A stretch of 64,000 bases of DNA, from positions 35,741,788 to 35,805,787 of the forward strand of contig JACBWW010000004.1 in NCBI GenBank assembly GCA_020086605.1, written 5' to 3'. The notes beneath the pieces were generated by a model that was not told where the DNA came from, made no database searches, and saw nothing but the letters and a program-made list of their open reading frames with translations. The DNA is from Lanius collurio. Lineage: Eukaryota > Chordata > Aves > Passeriformes > Laniidae. The position numbers and the translations under genes were made by a program. Positions 49,101 to 63,339 of the stretch are shown piece by piece (positions within the stretch are counted from its first letter, which is position 1; each line of letters begins with the position of its first letter).

Positions 49101-52100
49101 GTCAGATGAAATCAAGAAAGTTTCCACCATTTTATGTACAGGCAGCTCTTCGTGTCTCTCTGAAGCGGGGATGGAAGGTCTCAGGGTTGTTTGGCTGCAA
49201 GCTGCAGTGTGGAAGGGACCAAACTTATTTTCTTTAGTCTCAGAGGATCTCTGAGAATAAAGGGTCTGAGGTTCAGCTGGTAAAGGTTGCTGCCCAGTGT
49301 TGCCTGCACCAGAAGGAGGAAATTAGTCTTTGGCATTAGGGAGAACAGAGAAACAGGAAGACACGTGGATTTCTAATGTTTGAAAATCTATTTCCCTTAA
49401 AAAGTCTTTGAATTTTCACTTAAAAAGTAATTACTGTGACTCTAAGAGAAGAAGGATTTCTCTGCTGATAGGGCCAAGACATTGAGTGGTCTAAGTGATG
49501 CAGTGAAAATGGCTGTAATTATCAGTACAAACTGCCTAACTTAAAAGAAAAATGTTCTTTCAAAGTTGCTTTGACAAAGTGAAAAAGACTTCAAAAATAG
49601 AGCAAAGAATTTCTGGGGAGGGGAGGGGGTGGAGGTATTTCTGTTTAAACTTAACGTTAAAAACAAAATAACCAAACAATGTAGAGTTCATGGTTAGTGT
49701 CTGATAGCACAGTATAAAATAGAAAGAATACAAAGCACAATTGAAAATTACAGATTTTGTCAAGTCTAATTTGAAGTGTATTCATGGCATCGTAAGTGGA
49801 ATCCTCTTTTATTTGCCCGAAGCTGTGATTTACTGTCAGATTAATTATATAGAAAGAATAATAGTTACAGTGAACAGCAATAAAAGTGCAGTGGTTGCTG
49901 AAGCTTGTGGGGCAAGAGGGGACTATTTTAACTTATATTAGGGAAAGACATGTTTATCGAAAGTTATCCTTTCAGGACTAAAATATTTTTAATATTCTGT
50001 ATTTTAGGACTTCCAAATGCACGGCAGCTTCAGTAAACGGATCTTCTTTTCCTGATGACCAGTTGCCCTCCCCTGGATGAAATGAGAAATGCAGGCAATT
50101 GAAGTTTTCCAGAAGCTGGACTTGGATAAGCTAAAAGTAAACTGTTCTGCCAGAGGCACTGTATAACTGGGAAGCAGATTTGTCTGTAGTTGGGTTATTT
50201 TGGATCCTGGTATGGGTCCCTCACAGCTGACTATTACAAAGGTGACTGCACTCCCAAACTTGGTATTTTGTAAGAAAATGTTGATCCCCTTCAATAAGTG
50301 CTGAAAAATCCAGCACACAGGGGTATGTCCTCCTAGGCACTAGATTTTGGACTATTGAACTCTACATTTTTATGACCTCTTAAGCAGTAGCAAGTATGGA
50401 ACCCTGTGCCCTCATACCTGTTGGATATCTATCTGACCTTTGAGGTGGGAAATTTGCTGGAACAAATCACCAAGATTTACCATCCTGTGCTTTCCATAAT
50501 TTCTCCCTTTAAAAAAAAATTCTCATAGAAATAAATCTCAAAAGGTCTGTAAGCAGGTCACAGATGTCTCTGGATTAAGAGTCTGTGACTGTTGCCACGG
50601 GCTTGCTCATTTGAGGCAGATAAAACATAATTTCTAGATGGGTTTCAGAAATGCCTCCCACTCACTAAGGAGCTCTTGCTTGTTTTTCTGAGCCCATGGG
50701 CATGCCTGGGCTAACAACACCCGCAGTGGGACTTTGTGAAACTAGGAGGATCTAGCACTTAACCCAATTTTACAATCCTCCTTGTGCCTTTTGCAGTCAT
50801 CCTTGATAACCAGAAATTAATTTCAAAGGGTTAGCATTCAGGCTCAGTCCTTTTAAACAATTGTAGATATGTATGAACACCTAAAGAACTTGACTGTATT
50901 CTTGAGGCTTCTCTAGTAGACACCAACATTTTTTTTCTTCCTTTTACACAGCAGTATCCTACTTCTTCAGGTGTGCTCTCTTTCCTGATGTTTCGTTTGT
51001 GTCTTTTGCAGGCATGCTGATTTTGGCTGGGGTAAATTCCTTCACAGTGACTGGTATGGAGCTGTGTTTTGGATTTGTGCTGAACACAAGGTTGATAATA
51101 CAGAGATGTTTTCGTTATTGCTGAGCAGGGCTCACACAGAGCCAAGGCCTTTTCTGCTTTCCATGCTGCCACAGTGGTGAGGGGGTTGGGGTGCTTGGGA
51201 GGTTGGGAGGAGACACAGCCAGGACAGGTGACCCCAACTGACCAAAGGGATACTCCAGACCGTATGGCATCATGCTCAGTATGTAAACTGTAGGGGAAAA
51301 AGAAAAAGAGGGGACATTTGGAGTGGTGGCATTTGTCTTCCCAAGTAACCATTGCATGTGATGGGCCCCTGCTCTCCTGGAGGTGGCTGAACACCTGCTT
51401 GTGCATGGGAAGAACTGAATTAATTCCTTGCTTTGATTTGTTTGTGTGCCTGACTTTGTTTCATTTTTTTGATTAAATGGTCTTTATCTCAACCCATGAG
51501 TTTTACAGCTATTACCCTTCCAGTTCTCCCCCTGATCCTGTTGGTGGGAAGTGAGCAATTGGCTGCACAGGGCTTGGTTGCTTGCTGGGGTTATTTTGAA
51601 TCCCAACCTCCTGTTCAGAGGGCAACAAAGATATCCACTGTTCTTCCAGGAACCAAGTACAATCTTGTTTCTAAAGGTAGATTGCTGGAGCACAGTAAGT
51701 TTCACCGATAAACTTCTTTTGATCTAATATTTACAGACTGAAGTGATATTCTGGATTTTATGTGCAGCTTTGCACTCTGAGGGTATGAAATGCCAAAGCA
51801 CTATGAGATTCCTCCCCTCCCACAAGATTTGAGCTGTTTTGCTTAATACCTTTCCATAATAGCCCTTCTGAGGTTGGGCTGCCTGGCTAAGTATATACAT
51901 TTTTCTGCATGATAAGAAGAAGGATCCAGAGTGCTGATAAGATTGCTTTCCTCCTAAGTTTGTAGCTTGAATGCAGAGCTGAATTCATCTGCCCTTGTCT
52001 TTCAAAATATGAAGAAGAGAATTGGCACTAGAGAAACATGGACTCGTCGGGGCAGATCTCATACATGATTCACTTCTGGCACCCACGTTGACCTAGACCA

Positions 52101-55100
52101 GCTACATCTGATAGAAGGATGAATAACTGTTTTTAAACACTCATCTGTATATTGAAATTTATTTTAACTTTCTTTTACACGGGACTGGGATGAATGAACA
52201 TTGCTCATCCTCATTGATCTGAGTGAGGGGTGTTCCAGGGGAGATGTTCTTGCCTAGGTAGTATTATTTCCACACCCCACAGCTCCAGAGACTGGTGAGA
52301 AGTCATCCTTTTCGGTCGAGTTAACGTAAACACTTCAGAAACCCTGAGGAAGGAGAACCCAATTCAAGGTCTGCCCAAGTAAAATGAAAGCATTCGGGAG
52401 CCTGTAAAAGCAAGCTGGGTATTTTCTCAGGGAATTGTGCAACACTAGCACAATTTACCTGAAGGAGCAAGGCAAGTGGAACAAACAATCCTATGACACT
52501 AATTCCTCTTACATAAGCTCAGATCCACAAAAGTATTTAGAGACTTAATTCCCTTCAATTTCATTTATTAAGGCATCCAAGTTCCTCCTTGCTATGTTAA
52601 CCCATTTTAAATCTTGCATTGCAAAGAATCTGTTTTCTGCCTTTACCTCTCCTTTCTCACACAGATGCACACTTCAAGGACCACATGGCCAGTGAAGTGC
52701 CCAAATGCACCCCTGCATCACCTACTTATGCACATAAAGCTGCAACAAACCTCATGGAGGAATTAAATCCCTGAGGCCTGCTGGCAACTTGCAATTAGTC
52801 ATGAGTCTTTCTTCCACTTGGTGTCTCCCTTTAGTCTCAAATCTGGGGCTAGATCTCCAATAATGCTCTCCTGGGGACGAATATTTGTTATTCGCACCAT
52901 ATAAAGCACTCCAGAGTTTCAGTGGTGCACAACGGCTCCCCCGTGATTAGCAGTATAAAGAACTCACAAAATGTGGGACTCTATTTCCCCCCTCTCCCAG
53001 CTGTATAGCTTTGCTGTATGCTTCCCATCAGTTTTGAATGTGTTTAGGAAATTAAAATATTTATTTTTTGTTACTGTTTTACTTTGAGAAAGTAATATAT
53101 TTATTGTCTAATTTGATCTAGTTCTTGTTACAGAGAGCTAGGGCTGGCTTGACTCACCCTCTAATAAGTGCTAGAGATGTTCACAGGCATGAAAGAGGAA
53201 TGCAAAGTGTTACTTCACTGAATTAATGAAATTGTATTTTTTAAAGGGATAATTTCAAAATAACACCAAATAAGAGCACACTCTTTCCCCTTGTGCAGAA
53301 ACAGAAAAGGCAAGGGATGCTTCTAGGCTTTCTTCATATTGTAGTGGAAAACACCCAGAGAGGGGGGAGGTGATTTCAACTTTTTTGCACTGGAACCCAG
53401 TTTCTTTATAGTATATAAGAATTACTTGATAGGGAAATCCTTTTCAATTTATGCATAGTGCAAGCCAGTTTTTTGGTGACAAAAGCTACAGTGGAGCTCT
53501 TTGCTTTAGAGACTTCAGATATTTGCAGCTACATGGAAAACGCTGTGCCTCATAGCATAAATGTGCTAATGTGCTTGATTCACTCCTGTTTCTGGGCCTT
53601 TTCTGTTCTACCAGTTCCTCTGAGATTAAATCTCTGAGAGAAAGTTGTCCAAATCTAATGTGTTTGGCAGCCCTCTCAAATAAAAGCTCCTTTCTCCAAA
53701 GACTGCTTTGTGTCTTGCTTAATTCTGAACTGGAGACCTGGAGACTAGACTCTCAGCTAGTATAAACGAGGGAAGTATACCACATAACAGCAGCTGAGGA
53801 TCTGGAAAATAGTATCTACCAATAACGTCTTACTTCATGTGGGTTCTATCCAAATAATTCACTAGCCCTCCTGTGGGAGAACAAAGCACTGTATATTTCT
53901 TTTTACGAGCTGTTTTGCACATAAATGCTCTTTGCAGGCCTAGTACATCTTCACTGAAACCAGCGAGAGCAAGTTGGCAAAATCTGTGTGCAGCTTATTT
54001 TTAAATCCTTTTAAAATCACAGAGGAATGTTCATCAGATTGCAGATCCCCAATGCAAAATAACTGCAAAGTGTGCCAGCATTTTCTTAGAGCAGATGCTG
54101 AGATAAATATCATCCTTTTGCTGTGCTTGCATGGGATGAGCGGGGATATCCTGGACTTTCACGGCTGTGAGATACCGAGTTTGGATGAGGATGGACATGC
54201 CATCTAGCGGCTGCTTGTCCCAATTACTTGGACAATCTTGCCACGAATTATTAACAGGATTCCCGTTTCTCTGAGGAATGTGGAAAAATAGACATCACAG
54301 AGTTTTAGCTGAAAACCTTAAGTGGTCCATCTCTTCCACATAGCACCAGCCTGGAAGATTTCTGTTTCAGGCTTCATCTGGTTAGCCGGCTTTTCAACAA
54401 CCAGTGTTTCTAATAGCAAATCAGTCAGGGGTTTGTCCACAGACACTTCCTCTGACACAAGAAACAGAGCTTCTGCCACTTGCTGTTGGTGAGGGTTTCC
54501 CTCTTTAGAAGATTTTGCCCTCTTCCACTTGCAAGACTTTCTCCACCATGCCCCATTTCACTCCTACCCTTTTAAGCTGTCTCAGCAGCTGCACTTAGTC
54601 CCTGGTTCAGGGGTGCCACAGGCATGGTAGCACTGCAAAGGAGGCTCTGGAGCAGCTATAAACAACTCCTTAATTCTAGTCCTCATGCCAAAAACTGACT
54701 AAGGCTGCTATGAAAGGGATGTTAGATGTGGGAAAGCAATTTTCCACCCTCAGGATCCTGTTTGCCACCAGCAGAGTTTCCCCAGTGAGAAGAGGGAGAG
54801 AAGCATATTCCACACTGTCTCTAGACACCCTCCACGGAGCGGCACTGAGCAGTCCCATACATCAGGCCAATATCAAATGCAACCACAGAGGAGGCTTTCC
54901 CTTATCTTTCAGGACAATTACCAAGCTATACATCACTTGAGCAGTCTGGGAACTGTGGGAGATTGTGGTTTCTGGTAAAATGGGAAAATCTTTTCATGGT
55001 TAGCACTAGCAATGAAATTTGTAGCCCACCTCCATCTGGGCTGAGCCACGGGTGATCATTCTTGGAGATGAGCTTCTCTCAATGTCAGAGGGCAAATAAA

Positions 55101-57401
55101 TAACTAACTATGTGTGAATGTGTGTTTCAAGGAAAAATCATGCTTTTTTTCCTTCTCTCTTCCTGCCCCTCATTTTGCCTTGGAGAAGTTACGGGTTTCC
55201 TCAGGTCCTCAGAGAGGTTGAAAACTGTCCAAAATGTGCTTCAGGAAAGTGATCGCTCAAAGTGAATCAGTTTGCAGCGTCTGCTTACCATCTGTGTGCC
55301 TTTAGGAGATTGTCACACTTTCGACTGGCTTCATCCATCTCTCTAATTCCTTGGTTACAGTCAAAACAGTTTTAAAAGGGTTCAGTTCCCACAGTGGGAA
55401 AGTAACTTGGATGCTGCCTGCTAGCATCACTTCACCCAGGAGCAGCTGAAGCGTCTTGGAAAACTTTGAAAAGCAAATTTCTCTTCTGAGTCAGTTCTGC
55501 TGATGCAGCTTCTACTCTGAGAATTACTCTGCTCTCCTCTGTTTCTATATTTGTAAGGGCACTTGTATGAGAAGAGGATCCTGCTTTCCTGGAAGGATGC
55601 GCTGCCTTTGGTGAAGTCATGAGCACCCGTGGCATTGGTTCACTTGCTCTGAATGGTCTGAACTGGTTGATTGTCAAGCAGAAGGAGTCTGATACGATGA
55701 GCCATGGCTTTCTGGTCTGACATGTTTTGAATTATTATTCCTCTTCTGTTACATTTTTCATAGAAATGCCCCAAGCCACTGACAGGCTTGGTTTAGCAAT
55801 AAAGAAATAATCATCTCCACAGCAGTTAATGGGATGCCAACAAAGATGCTATGTGGTTGAGTCATCTTCGTGTTGCAATAGTGCTGCCCAGCTAGCCACC
55901 CTACGAGATTTAGCAGGCCCAGACTTTTCAGCTGGGATAATTCATCTCTTGCAGTCTCTCTCAATAAGCTTCAGTAACTAGAGGGGTGAAAAAAATGCCC
56001 TTTTCATTGCAGAAGACAACTGATGGTCTCACCACCTAAAGTGCTGACTGTCCCAATATGTATCTTCATTAAATTTGGCAGTCTGTAAGAAGGTTTGGAA
56101 AAAACTGTCCTTTCGTTGTCTGAGAGCTCAATGAATGATCCCATAGCACCCACTGATCTGTCACTGAGCTCAGACTGTTGGCACATGGCTAGATTTCTAA
56201 TGCACATCATGGCAGCTAAAGAGGAGTTTGATATCTGAATAATCATGGGGGATTAGAAAAGGAGAGGAAGCAGGAGACCAAGGATCAGTTTACCCTACTA
56301 CTTGTCTGCTCTCTAGAGGGGTAATTGCACACACCCTGCTGAGGAGCAGCACCGGCTCTCTGCTGCCTCCATATCATGAGCAAGAAGAGGTGTCCCCACA
56401 GCTTTTCTTGCCTGTTCTCATCTTGCCACCTCTTGCTGCAATGTGAAAACAGCTTAATTTTGCTCCATTGGGCCATCGTCTGTTCTAGATCCCTTCCCAC
56501 AGGGCAGACCTTTAGTTGTCTCACTCAAAGTTCAGTGAGGCTCTCTGCATCCTGCTCAGGAGTGAATTGTCCAGTTTAACTGAAGGTCTCCTCACTCACC
56601 TCTAGTAACATCATTTGTAGACTGGCTTTTAAGATATGACATAAAAAGGCAGCTACCAAGCCATGTCCAGGTCTCAAACCCTTATGTCACCTATTGATAA
56701 CTGGGGCCACTACCTAGAATTGGACACAACTGAAAGGACAGGCAGCATGTTGTATCCTGTGACTGAACAACAGCACCATGCTCCAGACAGACTGGGTCCT
56801 TCCGAAGCAGCAGCAGTAGGTACCTGGCCCTTTCCACCTTAAGGGTGACTGCGTGACTAGGAGCAGGGAAGAGGCCACTTCCTGGTGGCCCCAGGGGATG
56901 GCCTGATTCATCCTGGCAATGGAGAGATCCAAGTGGACATTTATAGCACAACTCCCCACAAGGGATTTATGGCTTGGCTCTGGCACTGTGTCAAGCTGCT
57001 AAATAGTATGAGTGTGGTATAAATTGGTTGGAGGAGAGGCATAAAGCCAGAGCTCCAACAGCAACACGCAGGAGGTCTTGCTGACTTATGTGTGTGGCAG
57101 AATGATGGCTGAGGAGGCTGCTACTAGAAATGTGGGTATTGCATATGTTGCTCTACTGGATGCAGCATCATGTAAACGTTTAAGAGTTAGAGCTCTTAAA
57201 ATGGTATTCTGTAAGCGCGGGTTTGTTTCCCCTGTAAAAGAGGCCATCTCTGTTTTGCAGTACGAGAAGAAATGAGAGCATCTCTTCACTCCTATTTCAT
57301 TTGGCCCTGATGTACACTAAGACAAAACCAGGAGAGGAGAGGGAGGCAGTAAAGAAGAAAAATATGATTGCACTTCCAGCATGAAAAGAGTTTGAATGCT
57401 G

Positions 57402-57445
57402 CAGTTTCGCTTGGATCTTGAGGCACCAAGATCCAAGTGAAACTG
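57402..57445. repeat. hairpin-forming inverted repeat, 19-bp arms and 6-nt loop
   Basis: CAGTTTCGCTTGGATCTTG (57402-57420) is followed by AGGCAC and then CAAGATCCAAGTGAAACTG (57427-57445). The arms are reverse complements at 18 of 19 positions. The single difference would be a G-T/G-U or A-C pair, depending on the strand transcribed. No known repeat family was recognised around it. Confidence 0.95.
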
Positions 57446-58359
57446 TGCACCCTAACTGAAGGCTGGACACCTTTGGTATGTTTGTCAGTGTTGGGCTGCA
57501 GAGGGAACATCAGTGTGTGGTATTAGACAGCTATGTCCCTTTTTGAATTCCCTCTGCTGGCCTGAGGATTATTGTGCCACAGCAACATGATCCCAAAACC
57601 TAGCAGGGCTCATGTGTGCTTCTTGGCTTTCCAGCACCTCATTTCAAAGCATGCTGAGGGGCTATGGTGACGGAGGGGAAGGCTCTGGTTATGATCCTGT
57701 TGAGAGCTGAGTGTTACCAGAGGTCATGTCTGCTGATGGCTCTCGCCTGTGTGAGAGAAACCACTTGGGTTTCATCCAAACCTTAGACTCAACAATGCTG
57801 AAGCCATCACCACATCTGCTTGCACAGCTGCACAGCCCCTCACTGGCAGGCTTGGTGGAGAGAACAGTGCTGAAATATGGTGCAAAGACTGATGACACTG
57901 TCTTTTGTGGAGATAAAGGGAGGCTGATCCCTTTCATCACTGCTTAAGCAATTGTTTCAGATGTCTTTGCCTTGCTTTTGTTCTGGTAGGGATGGAAGTT
58001 GGAGGGGCCCTAGTGGCTGTGGGACAACCTTTGCCAGAAGGTACAGCTCCCTGGATGGGGGGACAGTTCTCACTCCCAGTTCACCAGAAGGCAGCCCCAC
58101 ATTGGGAAATCTCTGTCTGCCTTGCCCATAGTAGAAAAGCCTGGTGGGCAAGGACTCCTCTGCTCCTGTCCATTGGCATGTCCTGTGAAAAGAAGAGCCT
58201 CTCAGAAAGGTTTCTGCTTCTGGCTCAGGAAGTAAATGCAACACAAACCAATGACACTTATTCCCATCTGATCCCCATAGTGGTCCTGTTCCTAAACGGA
58301 GGCCCAGCTTCACTGTTCCCCTGCATGCAGTATGGCAGCCAGGAGCGTGGCCACAGAAC

Positions 58360-58800
58360 ATCAAAGTTAATTAGCATCCAAAAGCAAATAAATCAATCAA
58401 TACATTCCCAGCCTCCTTAGAAAATCTCATTATTGAGAACCGACCCAGGCAGCGACTCCCAGGAAGAACTACAGAGGAAGAGATCCTCCAAAGCTGTAAT
58501 TTTTTAAGGTTGTACCACTTGGAGAATAATTACAACCAGCAAAACAATGTTCACATCTCACATTAATATAAAGTAATGACTGCATGCCTGTAGCCAGCTA
58601 ACCACAGAACTGAGAAGAGACTGTCAACTCTTCTGCCCTGCCATAATACAAAGCATCTTGGAAATGCTAACAGCCACTGCACGCCAGCCCCTTGTCATCC
58701 CTCCTTCTTAAAGACACAGACCAAGGGCTGCTTCGGCCTCTGAACGCTGCTTGTACAGGAGATGTCGTCACCGATGAGTTTCCTTTCTGTCTTAACTAAA
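58360..58800. promoter_or_regulatory. candidate non-coding regulatory element
   Basis: A repeat-free stretch with several homeodomain-type cores: TTAATTAGC at 58369-58377, GTAATTTTTT near 58497 and AATAATTAC near 58525. Its texture resembles conserved elements next to developmental genes, and it lies on the side where ALX4 is expected. Conservation cannot be judged from one sequence. Confidence 0.25.
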
Positions 58801-59287
58801 AATGAACACTAATATGTTTATAATTTTCAGTGAAGCAGGATTTTAAGATAATCTCAGACATTTATAAAAGCTTTTGTTTCAGAAAAATACTGCTTCTGGT
58901 TTTGGAAAAGTGTCAAATTTCAAAATACCATTTTGTCTTCCTTCCTTTCTATATCATATTTGCTATCCTTTTTACACTACTTCCAAGTGTCCAGCATGTG
59001 TTTATGGTGAAGTGCAATGAAATAGTGGAAGCAAGAAGAACATACAAATAAATGAAATGATAAAACAAACAAATAGTATTTTTGAAACTCCAGCACCATT
59101 ATTATTATAGCTGGAAAAAATCTAATATGAAGTATTTTTCTATGGGAATGAAAATCAGAAATCAGGGAGTATGAAATCATCATATCTAGACTGAGATAAA
59201 AAGTGAATAAAATACGGCTAGAGTATTCTGGAGACCATGATCTAGAGAGGACACCTTTGTTGCTGGTAGCATATACTGAAGGGATTG

Positions 59288-59310
59288 TTACCTGATTACC
59301 TGATTACCTG
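59288..59310. repeat. short 8-bp tandem repeat
   Basis: The unit TTACCTGA occurs nearly three times in a row without mismatch (23 bp). It is a minor simple repeat. Confidence 0.9.
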
Positions 59311-62300
59311 TCATCAGAAGGAGACTTCTGTAAGTTTAGAGTCAGTCTCTACTTTTGGTAGTGGAGGATGTTCATGTTACCATCTTTATACACCAGATTA
59401 TTAACGTTCGGGAGGCCACACTATTTTATCAGAAAATTCTTCCGCTGTGACTTGGTTTGACTCTCTCAGGAGATCCTTCAAGCACCCAGGTTCTCATGCA
59501 GGATCTTGGAAGATTTCCCTTTGCTCTCCCTCATCTATTATGTGTTTAGAGCTATTAGGAGGACTAGTAATACAATTTCTTATTGGTTCTTAATGCTGAA
59601 ACTAAATAAATAACAAAAGAAAGAAAAAGTCAAAGGGATATGAGAGCAGAGATCATGCCAAAACCCATGAAGTCAGCAGAGCTGGCAAGGGTCCATGAAA
59701 GATTAGAGAACCACCACTGTGGTTTTAATGGACTGGAGTAGATCTAGTGGCAATATTATTTCAACAGCCTAGGTGCAAAGTTTTGCAATTGATGTTTTGC
59801 AAAACAGCCAGATCAGCAGTGAGGGAGTAATGGTTTTAATTTCCACTGGCTGTACACCTGCTTTACCTCTAGGAAAGGATGAGCTGGAAGCTCTTTTTAA
59901 GCCTCTTGCCATCTACAGGCCCAGGCCCTGGTCCGAGGGGAGGCCAGTCAGCATCTGGAACTGCACAGACAGGAGTGTCCCACTTGGCAGCCACTGAGGA
60001 CATTCCTTGGCTCATCTGCAGAGCTTAACACCAGAGGCGTTCATGCTGTACTTGGGGCAGAGATTGCAGGACAAGGCAACTTCTCTGCATCTCTTTAGTC
60101 CCTTTGCACCCTCCAGACCACCTCAAACTTGCCTCATGTCCTAGTGCAAAGCTGTCACCACTGGGCACAGGAAGGAAACAGCTCACTCTTGTGCTGATCT
60201 GCTGGAACACCCTGAGAGACCAAGGGGAAGGACCTGAAGGGGAAAAAGTGGCCTGAAAAATTGTACTTTTACTCCATGCCACTTTGAAGCCACTCCCGGA
60301 GTTCTGTCAGCAGCTGACATATCTAGAATAATCTTTATTCTTCTGTAATCCAGTTCAGGGTTGAAAAGCAAAATACAGAAGGTATCATCAGCTCCCAGCT
60401 GGAGCCTCACCTTTTTCACTGGGGACAATTGCAGCGAAGCAGGGGCTCTGGCCCTAATTTGCAAAAAGCAGAGGTGTTTCTGGGTGTCCTGTTCCTTCAT
60501 GGCACTGGGCAATAGGCAGTGAATCTCATTTATCTTCCGCGAATCTCAGAAAGCCTGGCAACTGCACCGACACCACCTCGCTCCAACTGAGAACTAAGGA
60601 ATTTTGCCGCAAGATCCATTCGAAACTCGCTTGAGCTTTCCAAGCCCACTGTTCCCTTGGGGCAGGGGAGGTGGGGAGAGAGGCTTGTGTTGATTAATAT
60701 TAGAAGAAACTCCCCTGAAAGAATGATAGATCATGGCTTGGTGACTCCAGAATCTTTTCTTGTTTCTTTCTTTGATGGGAGGAGGGGGAACTGGAAACAA
60801 AAGGCCTAGGAAGGGGGGAATGGAGGGAGGGGTGTGTTTTGAAATCTGCTTCCTTTTGGCCACGCTTGAACTTCCAAGAGCCTGGTTTTGACTGACATCC
60901 CTAGGAAATGGGAGAGAAAACTCCATGCTGAGCCGGCTCTCTGCCCAGCAGAGGAAGGAGGAGGCATCTGGTTCCAAGGAGCTGAAATAGATGCCTTTAA
61001 TATGTCTGTCAGCCAGCATCACAGAGGTGCACTTGGGTTTTTCAGCTGGAGCACTCTTTTGCCGCAGGCTTCCTGGGCCTCTTTGGGGTCCACTTACCTG
61101 GGTACTGCATCCACGCTCGCCTAGATGGCTCCAGGTGGAACAGTGGGGGAAGCCCAGACACGGAGGCACTGTGCATGCACAGCTAGAAAGGAGGGGATGG
61201 AGGCACTGTTGCAAAACCTGGCTTTGCCCTTCCTAGCCATCACCTGTGCCAGTGCAGAGGGGTGGCAGAGAGCTGGGACTGCCACCCAAAGCATTTCAGA
61301 GACATCCAGTCCGAGAATGTGGTGAGGAAGTGTGTTAATAAGGGTATCATCCATGCCATGCAGCTGCCCCCCTGCCTGCAGCCCCAGGAGGCCAAACACT
61401 GGCCCATATGTGGGGCACATGTCAGAGCAGAGTATCACAGGGAAAAATGGGAAAACAGCCCTGAAAAGGGAGATCTGCTGCTCGTGTTGCATCGAGCTGG
61501 GATGGGAAGGTGGGAATGGAGTTAGGGAGAAATCAGGGTAAAAGGCTGTCAGCATTATCTAAAACTTGAAAACTGCTGGTGAGAGTACAGAAGCATTTGC
61601 AGGATGGTTGTGCCAGGATGGATTCTGTCTCCAGAGAAGTTAGGGGGATGCCTTCTGTGTGGGCACTCACAGTAAAACCACCTTATATTTTTGAGCAGCT
61701 CTACAGCATCAAAAACACCTTTTTCCCTTCTAATGCCTCTCACATCCATCCCCCTGGATATATTACTGACTTTGAATTTGCCCTTACGGCCAAGCCATGT
61801 GCTTACTGCTGTTCTCTGTGTTAGATGTCGTGAGCTCTTTACCAGCAACCAGGGGCTTCTAAAAGGGTCTTGACAGTTCTCCCTGAGCGCACAAATTTCC
61901 TGGCAGAGGACTTTTGAGCTTTTCCCCCAGCAGAACTGAAAGCCTGATACCTTTTGCCATATCTTGAAACATTTAGTTGTTTACATCAGTTTTTGCTAAT
62001 TAGATGTTTTTTCTGAAAGGAGGAAGAGAGGAATTCCTGTGTTTCCTTCACCACTGGGCTCTCATTTCATTAACTGATATGCATCACTGGGATGTAGGAG
62101 GTTGGGCAATGGAGCTGCCTACCCACGTTTGATGATGTGCCCATTTCTGATCATAAGTGCTTTCCTAATGCTCACCCTAAGTAATAGGGTCTAGCAAGCC
62201 ATTAACAGAACATGGTCAAACCCTCTTAATGAAAAGTGAGGGAAAGACAAGTGGACCAGATCTCGGATCTGCTGGGGAACAAGGACAGTTTAAATGCGAC

Positions 62301-63339
62301 TGCAATTGGGCAGTTTGGGATCTTATTCATCTTTCTCAGGCCACAGAGGTGTTTTCTAGGCATTCTCTTGTCAATGTAGCTTTGGTGAGCTTGTATTTTA
62401 TCATGGCAGACACATGACACATTGTCATGATCACGAGTCACATCAGGGTGGCTTAAGGAAGCCTATGGTCTCTGTCTGTCACTTGTAACACACTCTTTCT
62501 TTAGGTTAGGGGAAAATTGGTGCCAAATAAAAGGAATGAAGGTGGCTAATGGCATAAAATGTTGATATTGGCAGTCTCCCTTTGTGCAGGTGGCCTACTG
62601 AAGTCCATAACTGTTGGACCAAAGCCTCAGTCATATGTTACATTTAAAAGCTGTCAACTGGCATTTGTGCAGCTGTTTTGGACTGGAGCAGGTGTCCTTG
62701 GACTGACAGTTTCTCTCCAAGTTCCTCTTTTCTCCTTGGGCTTGTCTTTTAACATTTCATCTTCTCCAACACTGCTCAGGCCAGGCAGTGCCAGCAAGGA
62801 AGATTTGCCCTTGCTGTGTGGGTAAAGGGACAGCAAGTTCAGCCAGCTCCAGACAAGAGCCCCAGAGAGCAGAACTGACTCTGCCACATTCCTGGGGAGT
62901 GGTGCATGTGCTTTCTGCAGAGCTCGCCCCTCTGCAGGCAAGAGCCTTCAGCCAGAACCAGCGGGGCTACATCCCGGTCTTGTCTCCAGTTCCACACACT
63001 GCCTGTGATGAATAGTGAGCCTGGGGAAACCCACAAGGCTTTAGCTCCCCATGTTTTAGCTCTCCCAGCACTCTGAAATCCTGCCCTCACTGCTGAGAGA
63101 CAGTAAGCTTGCACGCGTCCAGACGAGGACTATACAATGATAGATAATACCAATAAAGCCCTGAGCTGTTCTGGGGAGGGAAGGGTGATTTATCCCCAGC
63201 TGGACGGCTGGGCTGAGCAGAGTGGAGAGCGGAAATCCTACGGGAGCTGCGGGGCACACATCAAACCGCATGTCACAGCGTCCGCGACACCCGGGGCACC
63301 AGTTCAAAGCTGTCACGTGCTGTGGCTGGAGAGTTAAGG

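Noticed and set aside
50831..51406. 191-codon minus-strand frame
   Set aside because: No family resemblance and an alternative overlapping frame; consistent with random non-coding sequence.
60594..61214. 206-codon minus-strand frame, the longest outside the gap
   Set aside because: No recognisable domain, Ser/Pro-rich patches, overlapping frames on the other strand and no splice context. A frame of this length is expected by chance somewhere in 64 kb.
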